This document shows positions 1 through 10,554 of a DNA stretch of 64,000 bases, one piece after another. The translations under genes and the position numbers were made by a program. Position 1 is the stretch's first letter; the number at the start of each line of letters is the position of its first letter. The stretch is from Aricia agestis (Eukaryota; Arthropoda; Insecta; Lepidoptera; Lycaenidae): contig NC_056416.1 of NCBI RefSeq assembly GCF_905147365.1, positions 20,001 to 84,000 of the forward strand. The letters run 5' to 3'. The notes below the pieces were generated by a model. That model saw only the letters and a list, made by a program, of their open reading frames with translations, had not been told where the DNA came from and did no database searches.

Positions 1-2582
1 GTTACATGCGGTCACAGATGTGACCAAGTGTAACCGGGTGTGACCGAGTGTGACCGGGGGTGACCAACTTCGGTTACATCACAAATTTTATGTAACCTTC
101 TGAAACCCATGGAGACACGTTCGACTATCCCGTGTCGAGGACATTAACCAGGTGCCGCGCGCGCACACCTTTGGTTACGCTTGATGCTCCCGAGTTCCCT
201 CGAACGCAGGGTAGCACCGCGCGCGTCGCGAAGCAGCTATCGGTCGGCTGCCGTTACCATCGCCGGGACGTTCCCAGGCGCAGACAGTGATATTGGTTAA
301 CAAACAGTGAAATTAGTGTTAGTGAGTCGCAAATCAACATCCGCGATCGCGTGGAGTGATACACGGTAACGAACGTGTCTCCGGTAGACATCGGTTACAT
401 GCGGTCACAGATGTGACCAAGTGTAACCGGGTGTGACCGAGTGTGACCGGGTGTGACCAACTTCGGTTACATCACAAATTTTATGTAACCTTCTGAAACC
501 CATGGAGACACGTTCGACTATCCCGTGACGAGGACATTAACCAGGTGCCGCGCGCGCACACCTTTGGTTACGCTTGATGCTCCCGAGTTCCCTCGAACGC
601 AGGGTAGCACCGCGCGCGTCGCGAAGCAGCTATCGGTCGGCTGCCGTTACAATCGCCGGGACGTTCCCAGGCGCAGACAGTGATATTGGTGAACAGACAG
701 TGAAATTAGTGTTGGTGAGTCGTGAGTCAACATCCGCGGTCGCGTGGAGTGAAACACATTAGCGGATGTGTCTCTGGTCGCAGTCGGTTGCATGCGGTTG
801 CAGGTGTGGCCGAGTGTTGCCGGGTGCGACCGACATTGGCTACATCACAAGTTTTATGTAACCTTCTGAAACCCATGGAGACACGTCCGACTATCCTGTG
901 TCGAGGACATTAACCAGGTGCCGCGCGCGCACACCTTTGGTTATGCTTAATGCTCCCGAGTTCCCTCGAACGCAGGGTAGCACCGCGCGCGTCGCGAAGC
1001 AGCCACCGGTGGGCTGCCGTTACCATCGCCGGGACGCTCCCAGGCGCAGACAGTGATATTGGTGAACAGACAGTGAAATTAGTGTTAGTGAGTCGCAAAT
1101 CAACATCCGCGATCGCGTGGAGTGATACACGGTAACGAACGTGTCTCCGGTAGACATCGGTTACATGCGGTCACAGATGTGACCAAGTGTAACCGGGTGT
1201 GACCGAGTGTGACCGGGGGTGACCAACTTCGGTTACATCACAAATTTTATGTAACCTTCTGAAACCCATGGAGACACGTTCGACTATCCCGTGTCGAGGA
1301 CATTAACCAGGTGCCGCGCGCGCACACCTTTGGATACGCTTGATGCTCCCGAGTTCCCTCGAACGCAGGGTAGCACCGCGCGCGTCGCGAAGCAGCTATC
1401 GGTCGGCTGCCGTTACCATCGCCGGGACGTTCCCAGGCGCAGACAGTGATATTGGTTAACAAACAGTGAAATTAGTGTTAGTGAGTCGCAAATCAACATC
1501 CGCGATCGCGTGGAGTGATACACGGTAACGAACGTGTCTCCGGTAGACATCGGTTACATGCGGTCACAGATGTGACCAAGTGTAACCGGGTGTGACCGAG
1601 TGTGACCGGGTGTGACCAACTTCGGTTACATCACAAAATTTATGTAACCTTCTGAAACCCATGGAGACACGTTCGACTATCCCGTGTCGAGGACATTAAC
1701 CAGGTGCCGCGCGCGCACACCTTTGGTTACGCTTGATGCTCCCGAGTTCCCTCGAACGCAGGGTAGCACCGCGCGCGTCGCGAAGCAGCTATCGGTCGGC
1801 TGCCGTTACAATCGCCGGGACGTTCCCAGGCGCAGACAGTGATATTGGTGAACAGACAGTGAAATTAGTGTTGGTGAGTCGTGAGTCAACATCCGCGGTC
1901 GCGTGGAGTGAAACACATTAGCGGATGTGTCTCTGGTCGCAGTCGGTTGCATGCGGTTGCAGGTGTGGCCGAGTGTTGCCGGGTGCGACCGACATTGGCT
2001 ACATCACAAGTTTTATGTAACCTTCTGAAACCCATGGAGACACGTACGACTATCCTGTGTCGAGGACATTAACCAGGTGCCGCGCGCGCACACCTTTGGT
2101 TATGCTTAATGCTCCCGAGTTCCCTCGAACGCAGGGTAGCACCGCGCGCGTCGCGAAGCAGCCACCGGTGGGCTGCCGTTACCATCGCCGGGACGCTCCC
2201 AGGCGCAGACAGTGATATTGGTGAACAGACAGTGAAATTAGTGTTAGTGAGTCGCAAATCAACATCCGCGATCGCGTGGAGTGATACACGGTAACGAACG
2301 TGTCTCCGGTAGACATCGGTTACATGCGGTCACAGATGAGACCAAGTGTAACCGGGTGTGACCGAGCGTGACCGGGGGTGACCAACTTCGGTTACATCAC
2401 AAATTTTATGTAACCTTCTGAAACCCATGGAGACACGTTCGACTATCCCGTGTCGAGGACATTAACCGGGTGCCGCGCGCGAACACCTTTGGTTATGCTC
2501 AACGCTCCCGAGTTCCCTCGAACGCAGGATAGCACCGCGCGCGTCGCGAAGCAGCCACCGGTGGGCTGCCGTTACCATCGCC
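1..2582. repeat. Subtelomeric satellite, block 1, with 1,159-bp higher-order repeat
   Basis: Tandem array of ~380-bp units. The landmark motif GATGCTCCCGAGTTCCCTCG recurs about every 376, 390 and 393 bp, and the set of three repeats nearly identically after 1,159 bp, so this is a higher-order repeat. Each unit contains short 9-10-bp subrepeats of the form GTGACCGAGT/GTGTAACCGG, a GC-rich GCGCGCGTCGCGAAGCAGC segment and a conserved ACATTAACCAGGTGCCGCGC segment. Every unit carries an open stretch of about 61 codons, which I read as a by-product of repetition. The block ends abruptly at about 2,582 where element A begins. Confidence 0.9.
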
Positions 2583-2704
2583 GCTAGGATGCCTAACGAA
2601 AACAACCAACCAAAGAAGTTGACACAGAAGAATCAAGATTCAACATAGCATAAATGACATTGTAAACAATTGATATTGTATATTTTATTACAAATAAAGA
2701 AGAG

Positions 2705-2763
<59 letters not shown>

Positions 2764-4189
2764 CCAACCGATATCACAACCTACCAACCCAATGCAACCA
2801 AATGCAACCAAATTATTATTCTAACACGCCACGCCACTACTACTATATACTCAATACCATATACAAAACAACCAAAACACAAAACACCCAACAACTCAGC
2901 ACTACAATCAAAACTATCCTATGCACATCAAATCTTATGTATATATACAATCAAAACACAAACATCCAATAACTCAGTTACATTCGGATACACTCGGTTA
3001 CGCTCGGCTACACTGGGTCACACATGATCACACTACCAACCCTATACAAACTACGTCACTAACCCAACTCATATTCATTACAACCAAAAACAAAAATAAA
3101 GCAATCCACACACACAACCTACCCAACCCAATACAAACTTTGTCACTAATCCAAATCGTATTAATTACAACAAAAACAACAAATAAAACAAACCAATCTC
3201 ACAACCCAGCAACCCAACACAATTACCATTAACACTCAAATCATAGTAATTGCAACAAAAACAACAATAAACAAACCAATATCACAACCTCCTAACCCAA
3301 TCCAAACTTCATCACTAACCTAACTCGTACTCATTACAACCAAAAACAAAAATAAAGCAATCCACACTCACAACCTACCCAACCCAATACAAACTTTGTC
3401 ACTAACCAAATCGTATTAATTACAACAAAAACAACAAATAAAACAAACCAATCTCACAAACCAGCAACCCAATACAATTACCATTAACACTCAAATCATA
3501 GTAATTGCAACAAAAAACAACAATAAACAAAACAATATCACAACCTACCAATCCAATACAAAATTTATCACTAACCCAACTCGTATTAATTACAACAAAA
3601 ACAACTAATAAAACAAACCGATCTCACAACCCAGCAACCCAATACAATTACCATTAACACTCAAATCATAGTAATTGCAACAAAAACAACAATAAACAAA
3701 CCAATACCACAACCTACTCAACCCAAAACAAATCTTCTCACTATCAAACCGTGCTAATTACAACAAGAACAACAAACAAAACAAACCACAATCATAACCC
3801 AGCAACCCAATACAAATACCATCAACACTTAAATCATAGTACTTGCTACAAAAAACACTTATAAACAAACCAATATCAAACCTTTCAACCCAATACAAAC
3901 TTCATTACTAACCCAACCCAAATCGTCTCAACTGAAACAAAAATCAAAATATAAAACAAACCACACTCACAACCTACCCAACCCAATACAACCATTACTC
4001 AACCAGCTCTTATTAACCCCAACTCGTCACACGTTATAACACACACCAACCCAACAATCCAACAATCAGCCCCAAACCAAGCTCATACCTATCAACCTGA
4101 AAACAGCCTGGTGGAATGTGTAAACCGATAGCGCTGAACACCGGGACGAAGCCCCAAATAACTGCCCCTCAAAAAAAAAAAAAAAAAAA
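2583..4189 (+). mobile_element. Element A copy 1: telomere-abutting retroelement 3' part with A/C-rich tail
   Basis: The satellite stops at about 2,583 and a different sequence starts that ends in poly(A) directly abutting (CCTAA)n, as for a non-LTR element sitting in telomeric repeat. In order it holds the end of a coding frame with stop TAG at 2,646-2,648, AATAAA at 2,693-2,698, an internal run of 57 A (2,705-2,761), an A/C-rich nearly G-free tandem array (2,762 to ~4,090), a short conserved stem-loop region (~4,107-4,145) and a terminal 19-A tail (4,171-4,189). Its sense strand is the CCTAA strand, opposite to the SART-like elements nearby. From memory that is the orientation of TRAS elements, but no RT is present to confirm the family. 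Confidence 0.65.
2762..4090 (+). repeat. A/C-rich, G-poor tandem array in element A copy 1
   Basis: Imperfect tandem units built from phrases such as ATTACAACAAAAACAAC, AACCCAATACAA and ATCACAACCTACC. Two alternating unit types give a spacing of roughly 170-250 bp. G is almost absent on the + strand. The open frames here (Thr/Asn/Gln/Lys-rich) result from base composition and are not genes. Confidence 0.85.
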
Positions 4190-4581
4190 CCTAACCTAAC
4201 CTAACCTAACCTAACCTAACCTAACCTAACCTAACCTAACCTAACCTAACCTAACCTAACCTAACCTAACCTAACCTAACCTAACCTAACCTAACCTAAC
4301 CTAACCTAACCTAACCTAACCTAACCTAACCTAACCTAACCTAACCTAACCTAACCTAACCTAACCTAACCTAACCTAACCTAACCTAACCTAACCTAAC
4401 CTAACCTAACCTAACCTAACCTAACCTAACCTAACCTAACCTAACCTAACCTAACCTAACCTAACCTAACCTAACCTAACCTAACCTAACCTAACCTAAC
4501 CTAACCTAACCTAACCTAACCTAACCTAACCTAACCTAACCTAACCTAACCTAACCTAACCTAACCTAACCTAACCTAACC
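4190..4581. repeat. Telomeric (TTAGG)n array 1
   Basis: About 390 bp of uninterrupted CCTAA on the + strand, bounded by the poly(A) tail of element A on the left and the poly(T) of a minus-strand SART-type insertion on the right. Both flanking insertions therefore lie in the same stretch of telomeric repeat, tail to tail. Confidence 0.98.
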
Positions 4582-5316
4582 TTTTTTTTTTTTTTTTTTT
4601 TTTTCCGGAGGGGGAAATGCATTACGCATACCACCCAGGCGCAGGGGGCGACCCGAGCGGTTATGTGGGACTCCCGTAGCTAATGAGACCACGGTATACC
4701 CACTAAAACCCCCCCCCCATCTTCCACCACGCCGCATATTGACGGGGCCACAGGAACGATACACACATCTGCGACCCCGCCAGCGGCCCGAAGACACCAC
4801 GATGGGCGCACAAAACATGCGCCCTCCTCCTCGGCCCCCACCAAGGCTGTAGCAGACGCCCCCCGAGTCTGCTACTTGGAGGCCATGTGGCAGATCAAGT
4901 CTGTGGCTCTGCCACCGACCACACCTCGGCCGCAGAGGATAGGGCAAGCGGCGCACCGTAATACCTACTTGCCTCTTCCTCTGCGGCCCCACCAATGCCG
5001 TTCAAGGAACGGCCCCGCCAGCTCGCAGGGGGGGTAGGGAAAGCGGCAACCCACCACAATGCCCCCCTCCCCCCGCGATCCGTCCTCGGCCGCAGAGGAT
5101 AGGGCAAGCGGCGCACCGTTATACCTACTTGCCTCTTCCTCTGCGGCCCCACCTCGGTGCGCATCCGCAGCGGACTCCTCCAGTCCGCTGGGAGCGCCCT
5201 CCTCGGGCCAGGCGGCGACACCGGCTGGCCCTGGTTGCCTCTTTGCTTCACCGCGGTTGTCCAAGCCGCGGTTACTAAGCCCCACCGCCACGACAAGGCG
5301 TGCAACCATCGGGGGG
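4582..5316 (-). mobile_element. Short SART-tail element, copy 1 (fixed 5' end, ~0.71 kb)
   Basis: A minus-strand insertion in telomeric repeat. The + strand shows a 23-T run (4,582-4,604, the poly(A) tail), then 4,605-5,316, then CCTAA again. Near the 3' end it shares with the SART elements at 10.6 and 14.0 kb the sequence read on + as TATGTGGG...CCCACTAAAACCC, so this is a SART-type 3' untranslated region. It contains a 160-bp internal duplication, each copy with a strong hairpin (4,928-4,988 and 5,088-5,148). Its 5' end (TCGGGGGGAACCTAACC) is the same as in the copy at 20.3 kb. No protein is encoded; GC-rich open frames here are spurious. Confidence 0.8.
4928..5148. repeat. Duplicated hairpin in SART-tail element, copy 1
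   Basis: Two copies 160 bp apart. Each has a 12-bp perfect stem GGCCGCAGAGGA/TCCTCTGCGGCC extended after three mismatches by GGCAAG/CTTGCC around a ~20-nt loop. RNA structures in the 3' UTR of R1/R2-type elements are known to be recognised by the reverse transcriptase; a similar role here is inference. Confidence 0.75.
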
Positions 5317-5480
5317 AACCTAACCTAACCTAACCTAACCTAACCTAACCTAACCTAACCTAACCTAACCTAACCTAACCTAACCTAACCTAACCTAACC
5401 TAACCTAACCTAACCTAACCTAACCTAACCTAACCTAACCTAACCTAACCTAACCTAACCTAACCTAACCTAACCTAACC
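5317..5480. repeat. Telomeric (TTAGG)n array 2
   Basis: About 164 bp of CCTAA between the SART-tail element and satellite block 2. The phase at the 5' junction of the element (AACCTAACC) matches that at the other SART-type insertions, indicating the same target position in the repeat. Confidence 0.97.
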
Positions 5481-8012
5481 AGTCTCGCGCCGACCGCGGC
5501 CGAGGACGGACGTGTCTCCGATAGACATCGGTTACATGCGGTCACATCTGTGACCGCATGTAACCGAGTGTAACCGGGAGTAACCGGGTGTTGCCGAAAT
5601 CGGCTACATCACAAAATTTTATGTAACCTTCTGTTACCCACGGAGACACGTTCGACTATCACATGTTGAGTACATTAACCAGGTGCCGCGCGCGCACACC
5701 TTTGGTTACGATTAATGCTCCCGAGTTCCCTCGAACGCAGGGTAGCACCGCGCGCGTCGCGAAGCAGCTATCGGTCGGCTGCCGTTACCATCGCCGGGAC
5801 GCTCCCAGGCGCAGACAGTGATATTGGTGAACAGACAGTGGAATTAGTGTTAGTGAGTCGCAAGTCAACATCCGCGGTCGCGTGGAATGAAACACGGTAA
5901 CGGACGTGTCTCCGGTAGACATCGGTTACATGCGGTCACAGATGTGACCGAGTGTAACCGGGTGTGACCGAGTGTGACCGGGTGTGACCAACTTCGGTTA
6001 CATCACAAATTTTATGTAACCTTCTGAAACCCATGGAGACACGTTCGACTATCCCGTGTCGAGGACATTAACCAGGTGCCGCGCGCGAACACCTTTGGTT
6101 ATGCTTAATGCTCCCGAGTTCCCTCGAATGCAGGGTAGCACCGCGCGCGTCGCGAAGCAGCCACCGGTGGGCTGCCGATACCATCGCCGGGACGCTCCCA
6201 GGCGCAGACAGTGATATTGGTGAACAGACAGTGGAATTAGTGTTAGTGAGTCGCAAGTTAACATCCGCGGCCGCGTGGAGTGATACACGGTAACGGACGT
6301 GTCTCCGGTAGACATCGGTTACACGCGGTCACAGATGAGACCGAGTGTAGCCGGGTGTGACCGACTTCGGTTACATCACAAATTTTTAGTAACCTTCTTA
6401 AACCCATGGAGACACGTTCAACTATCCCGTGTCGAGGACATTAACCAGGTGCCACGCGCGAACACCTTTGGTTATGCTCAATGCTCCCGAGTTCCCTCGA
6501 ACGCAGGGTAGCACCGCGCGCGTCGCGAAGCAGCCACCGGTGGGCTGCCGTTACCATCGCCGGGACGCTCCCAGGCGCAGACAGTGATATTGGTGAACAA
6601 ACAGTGGAATTAGTGTTAGTGAGTCGCAAGTCAACATTCGCGGTCGCGTGGAGTGATACACGGTAACGGACGTGTCTCCGGTAGACATCGGTTACATGCG
6701 GTCACAGATGTGACCAAGTGTAACCGGGTGTGACCGGGAGTGACCAACTTCGGTTACATCACAAATTTTATGTAACCTTCTGAAACCCATGGAGACACAT
6801 TCGACTATCCCGTGTCGAGTACATTAACCAGGTGCCGCGCGCGAACACCTTTGGTTATGCTTAATGCTCCCGAGTTCCCTCGAACGCAGGGTAGCACCGC
6901 GCGCGTCGCGAAGCAGCCACCGGTGGGCTGCCGTTACCATCGCCGGGACGCTCCCAGGCGCAGACAGTGATATTGGTGAACAAACAGTGGAATTAGTGTT
7001 AGTGAGTCGCAAGTCAACATTCGCGGTCGCGTGGAGTGATACACGGTAACGGACGTGTCTCCGGTAGACATCGGTTACATGCGGTCACAGATGTGACCAA
7101 GTGCAACCGGGTGTGACCGAGTGTAATCGGCTGTGACCAACTTCGGGTATATCACAAATATTTTATGTAACCTTCTGATACCCATGGAGACACGTTCGAC
7201 TATCCCGTGTCGAGGACATTAACCAGGTGCCGCGCGCGCACACCTTTGGTTACGCTTAATGCTCCCGAGTTCCCTCGAACGCAGGATAGCACCGCGCGCG
7301 TCGCGAAGCAGCTATCGGTCGGCTGCCGTTACCATCGCCGGGACGCTCCCAGGCGCAGACAGTGATATTGGTGAACAAACAGTGGAATTAGTGATTAGTG
7401 AGTCGCGAGTCAACATCCGCGGTCGCGTAGAGTGATACACGATAACGAATGTGTCTCCGATAGTGACCGGTTACATGCGGTCACAGATGTGACCAAATGT
7501 AACCGGGTGTGACCGGGTGTGACCAGGTGTGACCAACTTTGGTTACATCACAAATTTTATGTAACCTTCTGATACCCATGGAGACACGTTCGACTATCCC
7601 GTGTCGAGGACATTAACCAGGTGCCGCGCGCGCACACCTTTGGTTACGCTAAATGCTCCCGAGTTCCCTAGAACGTAGGGTAGCACCGCGCGAGTCGCGA
7701 AGCAGCTATCGGTCGGCTGCCGTTAACATCGCCGGGACACTCACAGGCGCAGTCAGTGATATTTGTGAACAAACAGTGGAATTAGTGTTAGTGAGTCGCG
7801 AGTCAACATCCGCGGTCGCGTGGAGTGATACACGTTAACGGATGCGTCTCCGGTCACACTCGGTTGCATGCGGTCGCAGGTGTGGCCGGGAGTTGCCGGA
7901 TGCGACCGACATTGATTAAATTACAAGTTTTATGTAACCTTCTGTAACCCACGGAGACACGTTCGACTGTCCTGTGTCGAAAACATTAACTTGGTATCGC
8001 GCGCACACACCT
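5481..8012. repeat. Subtelomeric satellite, block 2
   Basis: The same ~380-bp satellite family as in block 1 (landmark motif at about 5,713, 6,106, 6,479, 6,862, 7,258 and 7,651; spacings 373-396 bp), but more divergent between units and without the near-perfect 1,159-bp period. The last unit decays before the start of element A copy 2 at about 8,013. Confidence 0.88.
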
Positions 8013-8015
8013 TAA

Positions 8016-8210
8016 GACTCACAGTCACCTAACGGCTTGAGCAGTCCAAACCAGAATGCAATAACCCAAATAACTCGTGAATTCCTTAGTGTTATAGCCA
8101 CCGGAATCAACACTGACGCCCCAGAGGAACAGGAGGCGGTCTCCGCTAGGATGCCTGACGAAAACAACGAACCAAAGAAGTTGACACAGAAGAATCAAGA
8201 TTCAACATAG
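8016..8210 (+). pseudogene. C-terminal coding remnant of element A (64 codons)
   Basis: A frame open from the stop at 8,013-8,015 to TAG at 8,208-8,210 gives 64 residues, rich in Asn, Gln, Glu and Lys and ending ...KKLTQKNQDST. The last 18 codons are also present in copy 1 (ending at 2,648) with two amino-acid changes. It has no start codon and looks like the end of a longer protein cut off by 5' truncation. No conserved motif is visible, so the protein (gag-like or RT C-terminus) cannot be named. Confidence 0.45.
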
Positions 8211-8265
8211 CATAAATGACATTGTAAACAATTGATATTGTATATTATATTACAAATAAAGAAGA

Positions 8266-8309
<44 letters not shown>

Positions 8310-8311
<2 letters not shown>

Positions 8312-10230
8312 CAACCGATATCACAACCTACCAACCCAATGCAACCAAATGCAACCAAATTATTATTCTAACACGCCACGCCACTACTACTATATACTCA
8401 ATACCATATACAAAACAACCAAAACACAAACACCCAACAACTCAGCACTACAATCAAAACTATCCTATGCACATCAAATCTTATTTATATATACAATCAA
8501 AACACAAACATCCAATAACCCAGTTACATTCGGATACACTCAGTTACGCTCGGCTACACTGGGTCACACATGGTCACACTACCAACCCTATACAAACTAC
8601 GTCACTAACCCAACTCATATTCATTACAACCAAAAACAAAAATAAAGCAATCCACACACACAACCTACCCAACCCAATACAAACTTTGTCACTAATCCAA
8701 ATCGTATTAATTACAACAAAAACAACAAATAAAACAAACCAATCTCACAACCCAGCAACCCAACACAATTACCATTAACACTCAAATCACAGTAATTGCA
8801 ACAAAAAACAACAATAAACAAACCAATATCACAACCTCATAACCCAATCCAAACTTCATCACTAACCTAACTCGTACTCATTACAACCAAAAACAAAAAT
8901 AAAGCAATCCACACTCACAACATACCCAACCCAATACAAACTTTGTCACTAACCAAATCGTATTAATTACAACAAAAACAACAAATAAAACAAACCAATC
9001 TCACAAACCAGCAACCCAATACAATTACCATTAACACTCAGATCATAGTAATTGCAACAAAAAACAACAATAAACAAATCAATATCACAACCTACCAACC
9101 CAATACAAACTTCATCACTAACCCAACTCGTATTAATTACAACAAAAACAATAAATAAAACAAACCAATCTCACAACCCAGCAACCCAATACAATTACCA
9201 TTAAAACTCAAATCATAGTAATTGCAACAAAAACAACAATAAACAAACCAATACCACAACCTACTCAACCCAAAACAAATCTTCTCACTATCAAACCGTG
9301 TTAATTACAACAAGAACAACAAACAAAACAAACCACAATCATAACCCAGCAACCCAATACAAATACCATCAACACTTAAATCATAGTACTTGCTACAAAA
9401 ACACTTATAAATAAACCAATATCAAACCTTTCAACCCAATACAAACTTCATCACTAACCCAATCGTCTCAACTGCAACAAAAAACAAAATATAAAACAAA
9501 CCACACTCACAACCTACCCAACCCAATACAAACTTTGTCATTAACCCAAATCGTATTAACTACAACAAAAACAACAAATAAAACAAACCAATCTCACAAA
9601 CCAGCAACCCAATACAATTACCATTAACACTCAAATCATAGTAATTACAACAAAAACAACAATAAACAAATCAATATCACAACCTACCAACCCAATACAA
9701 ACTTCATCACTAACCCAACTCGTATTAATTACAACAAAAACAACAAATAAAACAAACCAATCTCACAACCCAGCAACCCAATACAATTACCATTAAAACT
9801 CAAATCATAGTAATTGCAACAAAAACAACAATAAACAAACCAATACCACAACCTACTCAACCCAAAACAAATCTTCTCACTATCAAACCGTGTTAATTAC
9901 AACAAAAACAACAAACAAAACAAACCACAATCATAACCCAGCAACCCAATACAAATACCATCAACACTTAAATCATAGTACTTGCTACAAAAACACTTAT
10001 AAATAAACCAATATCAAACCTTTCAACCCAATACAAACTTCATCACTAACCCAATCGTCTCAACTGCAACAAAAAACAAAATATAAAACAAACCACACTC
10101 ACAACCTACCCAACCAATACAACCATTACTCAACCAATTCTTATTAACCCCAACTCGGCTCACGTTATAAACTCATACCAACCAAACAATTCAACAATCA
10201 ACCCAAAACCAACCTCACACCTATCAACCT
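8310..10230 (+). repeat. A/C-rich array in element A copy 2 with 592-bp duplication
   Basis: The same unit types as in copy 1. A stretch beginning CTACTCAACCCAAAACAAAT at 9,261 recurs at 9,853 with few changes, so one 592-bp block has duplicated in tandem here and not in copy 1. Confidence 0.85.
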
Positions 10231-10324
10231 AAAACAGCCCGGTGGAATGTGTAAACCGATAGCGCTGAACACCGGGTTGCACTCCCAATGACTAACCCTC
10301 AAAAAAAAAAAAAAAAAAAAAAAA

Positions 10325-10499
10325 CCTAACCTAACCTAACCTAACCTAACCTAACCTAACCTAACCTAACCTAACCTAACCTAACCTAACCTAACCTAAC
10401 CTAACCTAACCTAACCTAACCTAACCTAACCTAACCTAACCTAACCTAACCTAACCTAACCTAACCTAACCTAACCTAACCTAACCTAACCTAACCTAA

Positions 10500-10501
<2 letters not shown>
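10325..10501. repeat. Telomeric (TTAGG)n array 3
   Basis: About 177 bp of CCTAA lying between the poly(A) of element A copy 2 and the poly(T) of the ORF1-only SART element, the same tail-to-tail arrangement as array 1. Confidence 0.97.

Positions 10502-10554
<53 letters not shown>

Larger units (their letters stand above)
8013..10324 (+). mobile_element. Element A copy 2: telomere-abutting retroelement 3' part
   Basis: Same organisation as the copy at 2.6 kb but starting about 140 bp further upstream in the element, so more of its coding end is kept. It has a coding tail (8,016-8,210), AATAAA at 8,255-8,260, a 43-A run (8,267-8,309), an A/C-rich array (8,310 to ~10,230) enlarged by a 592-bp internal duplication, a stem CCCGGTG...CACCGGG (~10,237-10,275), and a 24-A tail (10,301-10,324) joined to (CCTAA)n. 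The A/C array is ~0.6 kb longer than in copy 1. Confidence 0.65.

Noticed and set aside
2593..3232. Lys-rich, Phe-rich and Thr/Asn-rich frames over poly(A) and A/C-rich DNA
   Set aside because: Purely compositional; the frames cross homopolymer runs.
4576..5328. GC-rich frames in the short SART-tail element
   Set aside because: They overlap on both strands, include the poly(A)/poly(T) run as Lys codons and lie in a 3' UTR.
574..7838. Repeated 61-63-codon open frames in the satellite, sometimes on both strands
   Set aside because: They recur once per satellite unit, have no start context, splice sites or known motif, and several copies carry stops; a result of the repeat sequence.
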